In this document: positions 57,555 through 64,000 of the stretch, piece by piece | Position numbering within the stretch: position 1 is the stretch's first letter | Layout of the letters: each line of letters begins with the position of its first letter | Source: Streptomyces akebiae | Lineage (GTDB): Bacteria > Actinomycetota > Actinomycetes > Streptomycetales > Streptomycetaceae | Length of the DNA: 64,000 bases | Reading direction: 5' to 3' | NCBI RefSeq assembly: GCF_019599145.1 | Contig: NZ_CP080648.1 | Span: forward strand, 228,177-292,176 | Notes under the pieces: generated by a model | What the model saw: only the letters and a program-made list of their open reading frames with translations | Told to the model about the DNA's origin: nothing | Database searches by the model: none | Translations under genes and position numbers: made by a program

Positions 57555-58560
57555 GTGAGCGACACCCGGCACTGGGCCGACGCCGCCCAGCTGCCGCCGG
57601 CAGACCTCGCGCGGATGCTGGGCACCTATGCGGCCCGGGTGATGACGCCGCGCGGCTCCACCGCCGTCACGGGCCTGGAGCTGATGACCGCGCTGCATCG
57701 GCCGACCCGCGCCTCCGAGCCGGACGCGACGGGTAGGCGGCATTCCGAGCACAACCCCGGTTCGCTGGGCAAGGACCCGGTGGACTGCGCGCCGTGCGAG
57801 GCCCCCGACGGGCACCCACAGCTGAAGGATCTGCCGCGCTTCCACCGCCGCACCCGGCCGAGGTCCTGGTGGAGGAGGCGTACGACTGGGCACGGCCGCT
57901 CACCGACGCCGAATGCACCCTTCGGCACCTGGTGGGCGTCGACGTGAACATGGCCTTCGCCGCCGGCGCCAACGGCCTCCTGGTCGGCCTCGGTGCGCCG
58001 TCGTACATCAAAGCGCCGGTGTTCGACGCGAAGTTGCCCGGTGCGTGGCTGGTCGACCTTTCCCACGTCGACCTGTTGAGGGTGAAGGTCGCCAAGGACA
58101 AGTGGGCGGACCTGGACGCTGACCTGCTGCCTAGCCCGTTCACGCCGAAGGGTGAGCGCCCGACGGTGGTGGCCTGGTACGCCACGCCGGCCGTGGCGTA
58201 CGCGGTGGAGCTCGGCTACGACGTCACGCCGATCGAGGCGTGGGTGCGCTACGACAACGGCCGTTACCTGGACGGCTGGTACAACCGGCTGCGCGACGCC
58301 TACCTCGCCACGATGGCCGACATCGGCGTGCACGCGGACATGCCGCCGGCCGACTTCCTCGCGGCGATGGACGGCTACCGGCAGCGTGACCCGCAGCTGG
58401 CGATCGTGGTGTCGGCGATCAAGGCGACCGTGAAGGACGGTATCGGCAAGCTGCGCGAGCGCCCTCGCGGGGAGGGCTGGAAGCCCGGGCAGCCGTGGCG
58501 GGCCCTTGCCCGGCCCACCTGGCGCCCGGACATCCGCGTCTCAGGTGCGGGAGCGGCAGC
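57555..58560 (+). pseudogene. tap: Telomere-associated protein Tap, truncated and frameshifted
   Basis: The first frame (GTG 57555) reads RMLGTYAARVMTPRGSTAVT, GLELMTALHRPTR, to LPRFHRRT near 57,850; after a one-base loss it continues AEVLVEEAYDWARPLTDAEC, LVGVDVNMAFAAGANGLLVG, LPGAWLVDLSHVD, PTVVAWYATPAVAYAVELGY and TVKDGIGKLRERPRGEGWKP, ending in RPTWRPDIR near 58,545. This is the middle of Tap, the protein that brings Tpg to telomere 3' overhangs. The N-terminal HTH and the last ~150 residues are missing. It has the strand opposite to tpg. Confidence 0.82.
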
Positions 58561-58602
58561 TGGACTTCGGGGACGTTGAGGTACTTGGCCATCCTCGTGG
58601 CG

Positions 58603-58634
58603 GTGCCCCGGGCTGCCACCGGAGCCCGGGGCAC
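58603..58634 (-). terminator. Terminator after the 30-residue peptide gene
   Basis: Perfect 12-bp stem (58603-58614 with 58623-58634) and an 8-nt loop, seven bases beyond the stop of the small minus-strand gene at 58641. It could also end the tap remnant's transcript. Confidence 0.75.
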
Positions 58635-58640
58635 TGACCG

Positions 58641-58733
58641 TTACCTGCCTCGGATTGAGGTGATGAGGTTGATGAGGGCGGCCATCAAGGACGTGGTGCC
58701 GCTGATGATCGCGGCGATCTCGCTGGTGTTCAT
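58641..58733 (-). CDS. 30-residue membrane peptide
   Basis: ATG 58733 encodes MNTSEIAAIISGTTSLMAAL followed by INLITSIRGR: one hydrophobic helix with a positive C-terminal end. A strong terminator follows at once, which argues for a real transcript. The frame is open upstream to 58841 but that part has non-coding character. Related in style to the other small membrane proteins of this block. Confidence 0.45.
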   Translation of the reverse strand: MNTSEIAAIISGTTSLMAALINLITSIRGR

Positions 58734-58865
58734 GGGGGCCTTTCGGGTGCCGGGGCCCGGCCCGGCCCGGAGCCGGGCGGGCGGTCGGCTCGGCCCATAA
58801 CCAGCAGTCGCTGCCCGGCTCCATGATGCACGTCCCTTCATGAAGCCGCCTATCGCCCAGGAGGG

Positions 58866-59351
58866 TTATCGGCGCAGGGCCCAGGTCATGACGCGGGCGA
58901 GGCCCCAGGCGGCGCCGGCGGCGGGGAACAGCGGGAGGGCCGCGGCGAGGTTGCCGAGCAGGATCAACACGACGGCGATGCCGAAAACGATCGTGCCGAT
59001 CACGGTGAAGACGTAGAAGGCGATGCGCGGCGCGACCCGGGCGGCCTTCTCCCGCAGCTGGCGGCGGCGGTGGGCGCGGCGCAGGTGGGCGACTTGGCGT
59101 ACGCGTCCCCGTGCGGCCCGCACGTCGTTCTTCTTGACGTCGAGGTCGGCCTCCATCGCGGAGAGCAGCGCGGAGAACGCCTCCGTCACGTCGTGGGCGT
59201 CGAGGCCGGTGTCCACCGTGGCGAGGAGCGCGGCAATGGCGTCGGTGACCTCGTCGTCCTCCTTGGTGTCGACGGCCGTCTTCAGCGCGGCGAGCCGCAT
59301 GTCGAAGCCGGTCTCGATGACCTCGATCCGGTGGGCGGGGGAGGCGCTCAT
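58866..59351 (-). CDS. Membrane protein with coiled-coil N terminus
   Basis: 161 residues. Residues 1-95 are polar and helical (RLAALKTAVDTKEDDEVTDA, LLSAMEADLDVKKNDVRAAR), then two transmembrane helices, FYVFTVIGTIVFGIAVVLILL and a shorter AAALPLFPAAGAAWGLARVM, with a short positive end. ATG 59351 follows AGGAGC. No family recognised. It lies downstream of a terminator and so has its own promoter. Confidence 0.72.
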   Translation of the reverse strand: MSASPAHRIEVIETGFDMRLAALKTAVDTKEDDEVTDAIAALLATVDTGLDAHDVTEAFSALLSAMEADLDVKKNDVRAARGRVRQVAHLRRAHRRRQLREKAARVAPRIAFYVFTVIGTIVFGIAVVLILLGNLAAALPLFPAAGAAWGLARVMTWALRR

Positions 59352-59397
59352 GATGGTGCTCCTGTGCTCGGTTTCGTCCTACGCCCGATACGACGAA

Positions 59398-59435
59398 GGG
59401 CCGGGACCCGACTGTGAAGTCGCAGGTCCCGGCCC
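59398..59435 (-). terminator. Terminator between two small membrane-protein genes
   Basis: GGGCCGGGACC (59398-59408) pairs with GGTCCCGGCCC (59425-59435), with an inner CGACT/AGTCG helix in the loop. It lies after the stop of the minus-strand gene at 59507. Confidence 0.72.
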
Positions 59436-59506
59436 GTACGGCGATCGTCTAACGGAAGCGTCCTACCATGCGCGCTCCTCTCGACGTGGCATCAGGTCGC
59501 ATGCTG

Positions 59507-59821
59507 CTAAGCCCTCTTGGGCTCCGACGTAACGGGTGTACGGGCGGGCTGTGACCTGCGCGGGGTAAGCCCCGCCGACTGCGGAGCCTTGAGGGTCGGG
59601 TCGTCCCACACTGCTACGGGAGTGCGGGCGGCCCGAATGCGCCTGACGATGCTGGCGATGAACGACGTCACGGCAGTGACGACGATCGAGACGATGAACA
59701 AGATGCGGTTGAGCACGGGGTTGGTCTCCTTCTCGATGGGCTTGTAATCCGTGGTCACGTTCTTGGTCGTGCTTCTGTCCTTCTTGGTCGTGGGGTTCAG
59801 GGCGATCGGCGATAGCCCCAC
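59507..59821 (-). CDS. Small single-pass membrane protein
   Basis: 104 residues from GTG 59821. A Lys/Thr-rich N terminus (TTKKDRSTTKNVTTDYKP) precedes one hydrophobic helix, LNRILFIVSIVVTAVTSFIA, and a basic Pro-rich tail (RRIRAARTP; RRSQPARTPVTSEPKRA). Low-complexity ends make the start uncertain. A terminator follows and a sigma-like gene precedes it by 78 nt. Function unknown. Confidence 0.5.
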   Translation of the reverse strand: MGLSPIALNPTTKKDRSTTKNVTTDYKPIEKETNPVLNRILFIVSIVVTAVTSFIASIVRRIRAARTPVAVWDDPTLKAPQSAGLTPRRSQPARTPVTSEPKRA

Positions 59822-59899
59822 TCGGGCCAGCCGATGAACGCGGAGGGGATCGGACCGATCCGCGCCATCCGTTGGCCCGCGAAGGGATACCCCCAGGCC

Positions 59900-60535
59900 C
59901 TAGTCCTGCAGGTGCTCACGCAGGCGCTGACGCACCTTTTCGTCCTTGAGGGCGGCCTGCGCCAGGGACAGGTCCTTGCGTACCGAGGTGACCTTGATGC
60001 CCAGCATCTCGGCGATCTCGGCGTTCTCGAACTTGCCGACGTGACGCAGCACGTAGGCCTCGTGCTGCCGCTCGGGCAGCACCTCACTCAGGACGGCCCG
60101 GACGCGGAGGTACCCCTCCGTCGCCTCGACGACATCCGGGTCCGTCCACTTCTCCGGCACGGCGCCGTGCTTCTCCAGCGCACGCGCCTCCGCATGAATA
60201 CGGCGCAGTTCGTCCACGGCCCGCCTGGAGAGAATGGTGGCGATGAACCCGCTGGGGTTCGTGATGACCTTCGGGTACGTGGGGAGGGTTTTGACGATCT
60301 GCTCGATGCCGATCTGCAGGACGTCCTCGCCGTGGTGGTACGACACGATGCGCCTGGTGAGCGCGAGCCAGTGCGACCTGTGCGTGACGAGGAGCTCCAT
60401 GACCGCCTCCTTCGCCTCCTCTGCGGTCATGGCGCGTTTCTTGGCACGGTTCTGGAACAGCTCGGGGATCACTCGCGCCCGCTTACGCGGTCGCCCTGAC
60501 CCTGCGACTGACTCGGTCACGTTGTTCTTCTCCAT
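59900..60535 (-). CDS. Sigma-70-family RNA polymerase sigma factor-like protein
   Basis: 211 residues from ATG 60535. A region-2-like helix set is visible (HRSHWLALTRRIVSYHHGED, VLQIGIEQIVKTLP, ILSRRAVDELRRIHAEARAL) and a region-4 HTH at the C terminus (GKFENAEIAEMLGIKVTSVR, KDLSLAQAAL). Such proteins direct RNA polymerase to a small promoter set. No anti-sigma factor with a usual domain is adjacent, though small membrane proteins are. The longer open frame to 60,670 is rejected for non-coding composition. Confidence 0.75.
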   Translation of the reverse strand: MEKNNVTESVAGSGRPRKRARVIPELFQNRAKKRAMTAEEAKEAVMELLVTHRSHWLALTRRIVSYHHGEDVLQIGIEQIVKTLPTYPKVITNPSGFIATILSRRAVDELRRIHAEARALEKHGAVPEKWTDPDVVEATEGYLRVRAVLSEVLPERQHEAYVLRHVGKFENAEIAEMLGIKVTSVRKDLSLAQAALKDEKVRQRLREHLQD

Positions 60536-60703
60536 CGATCTTCTGGTGACGCCGCCACACCGACCGAGCGCCACCGGGCCGCTACTGCCCCTACCAACCA
60601 CGACGTCGTGGCTGCGGCACGAAGTGTGAACTGGCAGGTCACAGCGGGAGCTTCCGGGCACGCTGCGCACCAGCTCATGCGCCTGGACGGCCGGATACGC
60701 GTC

Positions 60704-60734
60704 GGCGGGCCGGGACGAAGGCCACTGGCCCGCC
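60704..60734 (-). terminator. Terminator after the 68-residue membrane-protein gene
   Basis: GGCGGGCC (60704-60711) pairs with GGCCCGCC (60727-60734), 12 nt past the stop at 60746. Confidence 0.7.
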
Positions 60735-60745
60735 GCCCCCGTGTC

Positions 60746-60952
60746 TCACGTCAGGGCCGGGACCAGGACGGCCAGCAGCGCGATGAAGAGCGTCATGACA
60801 CTGAAGAACACGAAGCTGCCGCGGCCGATGGCCGTGGAGACCGGTGCTCCTCCCTCGCGGGCGACGTTGTATCCGATCAGGCCTGCGATGGCGGAGACCG
60901 CGGCGAGGGTGACCAGTGCCAGAAGCAGGGTCAGGAGGTTCTGCGTGCTCAC
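60746..60952 (-). CDS. 68-residue two-helix membrane protein
   Basis: GTG 60952 encodes a short start (STQNL) and two hydrophobic helices: LLTLLLALVTLAAVSAIAGL near the N terminus and FVFFSVMTLFIALLAVLVPA at the end, joined by a small polar loop with NVAREGG. The start overlaps the upstream sigma-like gene's stop by 4 nt (GTGA), so it is translationally coupled to it. A membrane partner for that factor is a reasonable inference. Confidence 0.7.
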   Translation of the reverse strand: MSTQNLLTLLLALVTLAAVSAIAGLIGYNVAREGGAPVSTAIGRGSFVFFSVMTLFIALLAVLVPALT

Positions 60953-61794
60953 GCCGCACCCCGCTGGTTCTGCCGACGGGTGACGGCCTTGGTGTGCAGC
61001 TGTTCCGGGATCCAGATCCGCTTCTCCCGGGCCGCCTGGTACAGGACCGTCCGGAAGCGCGACCTGCGCTGGCGGGCGGCGGCGGGGGAGAGCTTCAACC
61101 GCTCGGCGATCTCAGCGTCGGGAAAGCCCATGACCGTCAGACGTACGACCGCCTGCGTGTGCGGCGCCTGCTCATCGAGGATGTCCTCGAAGTCCGTACT
61201 GAACACCTCCGAGTCGATCTCGTAGCTGGCGGCCTCGAGCAGTCCGCCGATGCCGGCTTCGTTCGCGGCGTCCTCGGTGAAGTCGTACACGGCATGCAGA
61301 TGGGCCCAGTGGACCCGCTGCCTGGCCCATCTCACGTACGCGCGCCGGAACACCCACACGCACTGGCCGATGAAGTACGACATCAGGCTGCAGGCGCCGC
61401 GGGGTCCGTGGTGGTCGGCCTTCCAGCCCTGTCCACGCTGCAGGTCGCGATGGAACTTACGTGTCGCTTCGGTGAGGACGTCGACCATGATGATGTCCCG
61501 CTCGAGAGGGCTGCTGCGCAGCAGGCTCATGTCGTCCTCGTGGACGAAGAACTTCCAGCCCCGCTTCTTGCACTGCCTCACGGCAAGCCGGGCAAGCGTG
61601 CCCTCGCGGAGCATGCCGAGCAGGCGCGGCTCGGCCTCCCGGATCAGCTCGATCTCGAACACCTCGTAGGCCAGCCCTTCGAAGCCGCAGCTGGCCAGCT
61701 CCTCGATCCGCGCGGCGTCCTGCCCGATCCGGGCCGTGTGCTCCCCGCCCAGCACCGCGTCGATGGTCTCGAAGATCTCTACATCTACGCTCAC
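60949..61794 (-). CDS. Sigma-factor-like protein, 281 residues
   Basis: GTG 61794 follows GAGGGGG by ~8 nt. The C-terminal part is a region-4-type HTH (AVVRLTVMGFPDAEIAERLK, LSPAAARQRRSRFRTVLYQA). The middle holds aromatic-rich helices (LMSYFIGQCVWVFRRAYVRW) that may be a divergent region 2; the first 100 residues are not recognised. It is coupled to a small membrane protein. It may be a specialised sigma factor or only an HTH regulator. Confidence 0.65.
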   Translation of the reverse strand: MSVDVEIFETIDAVLGGEHTARIGQDAARIEELASCGFEGLAYEVFEIELIREAEPRLLGMLREGTLARLAVRQCKKRGWKFFVHEDDMSLLRSSPLERDIIMVDVLTEATRKFHRDLQRGQGWKADHHGPRGACSLMSYFIGQCVWVFRRAYVRWARQRVHWAHLHAVYDFTEDAANEAGIGGLLEAASYEIDSEVFSTDFEDILDEQAPHTQAVVRLTVMGFPDAEIAERLKLSPAAARQRRSRFRTVLYQAAREKRIWIPEQLHTKAVTRRQNQRGAA

Positions 61795-62084
61795 GGCATA
61801 AACCCCCTCGTCCTGGCCTGCTTCAGACCTCCACCGGTTGCTTTAAATGCGCGCGATGAAGCTGCGAAGCAGATCGCTTGTTGTACGGGGTTGTGTGCAG
61901 GCGAAGTTGGTGAACGTGACACACCAGCTGAAAATCTTTTTTCGCGAGGCTCAAATACGAGCTTGCGGGCCCGTTATTGCTGCACGGACCCGCAACCGAA
62001 ACCCACTATCCGGCCATGGGCCGGGCGCCCCTGTGTCCCCATCCTGAGGGGCCAGAGCCGCGCCTCACCTGCAGGCGGGCTCGC
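61795..62084. other. Intergenic region upstream of the sigma-like operon
   Basis: About 290 bp with no supported gene. AT-rich patches (TTTAAAT near 61,842; AAAATCTTTTTT near 61,931) stand out against the GC-rich surroundings and could hold the promoter of the minus-strand sigma-like operon and the 3' end of the helicase transcript. TTGCGGG and CCCGCAA near 61,953-61,994 can pair across a long loop; weak terminator candidate. Confidence 0.4.
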
Positions 62085-64000
62085 TCACGCCCACTGGATG
62101 CCCAGCTTGCGCAGCGCGTCCAGCTGCTCCTCCGTGAGCTTCTCCCGCCTGGCCCGGGTGTTGGAGACCCATACGCCCAGCTTCACGGTCACCGGCTCCG
62201 CCTCGCCGGCGACCGCGATCTCTTCGCTGTGGCCGCGGGGCACCGGCTTCTGGCCCTCCCGTTTGATCCACTGCGCGAGGGCTGCCATGCCTCGCTGGAA
62301 CGCCTGTTGCGCCTTGCTCGGGCCCTTCGCCGCCGTACGGCCGGCCGCTGCTGCGGGGGCGGCAGTCGGTGCCACGAGCGGTGCGATGCCCAGTGTGGTG
62401 AGCCGTTCCTGTTGGTTGGTGGGTAGCTGGGCCCAGGTGCCCGGCTGCTTCTGCTGCTGGAGCCACTTGCCGATGTCGTCGCCGTCCATCAGCACGCCGG
62501 GTGCGATGTCGGGGAGTTGGCCGTCGGCGTCGACGAGGTCGGCGAGGACGCGGTAGTGGCGTTGCCAGTCCAGTGGCCACGGGCAGTCCCAGTCCGGGTC
62601 GATCTCGGTCAGCTGCGCCGCGCGCCGGCGGCCCGCTCCGGGTCCTTGCCCAGGCCGTTCTTCGCGCCCTTGCGCCGGAGGTTGGCCATGTGCTGCCCGA
62701 CGGGCACCATCGCCTCGCCTTCGCCCCACAACTGATCCTGGCGCGGGGCGAGGTGTCCGGTGGCCCGCCGGTAGGACCGGAGCGCGGCGAGCTTGTTCTC
62801 CCACGCCTCCTCGCCCGGCTCCCAGACCATCCCGGCCTCTGGCGCGTTCAGGAGGACCTTGCGCCGCTCCTCCAGCTCACCGGCCCGCAAGGCCTTGCGC
62901 TGCTGGTGCACCCACCGCCCAAGCGGAAACGCCTTCGTCGCGCCGACTTCGACCTCGACGTCGTAGGGCACGGCGTAGAGGCCGGTGATCTGATTCTCCG
63001 CCCGCCAGCGGATCAGGGCCTGGTAGCCCTCGAGCCATACCAGGGATTCGGGCCGGTAGACCCGGGTGCGCAGGAACGCCGCGATGGTCGCGGCGTCGCG
63101 CGGGCTGGAGAAGTGCAGCAGGGCCGATTCTGCCGCGGCGTCGGTTTCGTTCTGCTCTTGGTCCTCGCCGTCGCTCGCGCCGCCGGCCCCGATGATCCGC
63201 CCGTCCTCGTCGCGCTGGAGGTGGACCTGGCGCTTGCCGCTGGTGAGGGCGCGGGAGGCGAGCTGCTCGACCAGGCGTTCATCGTGGCTGCGCAGGCCCT
63301 GGAGCACGGCCACGAGCGGCTTGAAGCTGGCGGAGGCGACCATGTTGGTGGGGTCTTCGCCGGGCTCGAGGAACACCGGCACGATGATCCTGGCGACCTT
63401 GGTGCTGCCGTCTTTGTTGAGCCGGAGGGCGCGGCCGATGTTCTGCACGATCTCGACCTGGGAGCCGCGGGTGTCGGCGAAGCAGACGGCTTCGACGCCC
63501 CGTTCGCCGGTGATGTCGACGCCTTCTCCGAGCACGCGAACGCTGGCGAGGAAGGCGCGGTGGACTCGGCGCCCGGCTGCGTCGATGCCGCCTGCGAACT
63601 GCCTGATGACCTCGCGCCGCTCGGTCACGAGGTGGTCCCCGCACAGCCACGCCGACCACACCCGGTCCGGCGGCACGTGGCGGCCGGCCTCGAGTTCGTA
63701 GAACTCCGCGTTGATGGAGGACTTCGGCAGCTTGTCGGCGGCGGCCAGGTCGTCGTCGGTGGCGTCGTTCATGTACAGCTCGGCAGCCGTCGCCGGGAGC
63801 TTCTCCGCGAACGCGGCGGCCTCTTCCACCTTCTGGTGGAACGTCATGACGGTCTTGAGGTTCCACTTCGCCGCGTGTTCCAGGAGCGCGGTCTGCAGGA
63901 GCGCCAGACGCCGGCCGCGCCGGGCTTCCTCGGACTCCCCGACGACGGGGGAGGGTCGCGGATCTCCAGGACGTCGATCTCGAACCCGGCGAGGATCTCC
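62085..64000 (-). pseudogene. Telomeric-type DEAD/DEAH helicase with HA repeats, frameshifted; 5' end outside
   Basis: The minus strand carries the second RecA-like lobe of an SF2 helicase (VLGEGVDITGERGVEAVCFA, VEIVQNIGRALRLN as motif VI) followed by three helicase-associated (HA) repeats: RWVHQQRKALRAGELEERRK, DWQRHYRVLADLVDADGQLP and the end KLGVWVSNTRARREKLTEEQ. This set resembles TtrA-like helicases at Streptomyces chromosome and plasmid ends. Two frame breaks are seen: one near 63,954, where a G present in the 43.9-kb copy is missing, and one near 62,620-62,640, where the frame ending [10 protein letters not shown] must change to reach AAQLTEIDPDWDCPWPL. So it is a pseudogene, or the sequence has errors. 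Confidence 0.82.

Noticed and set aside
59398..59500. Possible tRNA because of strong hairpins
   Set aside because: Only one long stem with an inner helix; no cloverleaf, no T-loop consensus. Read as a terminator. No tRNA or rRNA was found in the window.

Overview
High-GC actinomycete DNA, almost certainly Streptomyces: strong third-position GC bias, GTG starts with GTGA/ATGA overlaps, a giant modular polyketide synthase (PKS), and linear-replicon genes (terminal protein tpg, a tap remnant, an HA-repeat telomeric-type helicase). The window joins two worlds. Positions 1 to about 35,200 are part of a biosynthetic gene cluster; from about 35,200 to 64,000 it is a mosaic of mobile elements and subtelomeric-type genes.

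Cluster (1-34,700). A plus-strand sugar operon comes first: the end of a glycosyltransferase, an N-methyltransferase, an NDP-hexose 2,3-dehydratase and a sugar aminotransferase. It implies a 2-deoxy, N-methylated amino sugar. Then come a minus-strand pair (type II thioesterase, cytochrome P450), a crotonyl-CoA carboxylase/reductase homologue, and one 8,183-residue PKS with five modules. The PKS has docking regions at both ends and neither a loading module nor a thioesterase, so it is an internal subunit. Predicted order: malonyl/KR(A); methylmalonyl/DH-ER-KR(B); malonyl/KR(A); malonyl/KR(B); malonyl/KR(A). This would lay down a hydroxylated, partly 1,3-polyol chain. A convergent LAL-type LuxR regulator closes this side, separated by an 18-bp-stem terminator. 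The cluster continues to the left of the window.

Mobile belt (35,200-51,400). Fragments of IS256, ISAzo13, IS630, IS982, IS5 and IS6 family elements, some nested, surround small cargo genes: an APH-family kinase in an inverted-repeat cassette without transposase, a GNAT acetyltransferase, a YCII-like protein, a frameshifted SGNH hydrolase, a membrane protein and broken helicase pieces.

Subtelomeric block (51,400-64,000). A tightly overlapped operon encodes an HTH-AAA fusion protein, a Mu/TnsB-like DDE transposase (frameshifted), a TnsC/TniB-like ATPase (frameshifted) and a large protein that looks like a degenerate ATPase plus a degenerate integrase-like domain. It abuts a convergent intact tpg and, beyond it, a broken tap. 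Further right are two sigma-factor-like genes interleaved with several small membrane proteins, each group closed by a hairpin terminator, and then a frameshifted helicase running off the window. The transposition operon beside terminal-protein genes is the most interesting part: it fits a telomere-associated transposon. Many single-base frameshifts lie in this right half and none were seen in the PKS.
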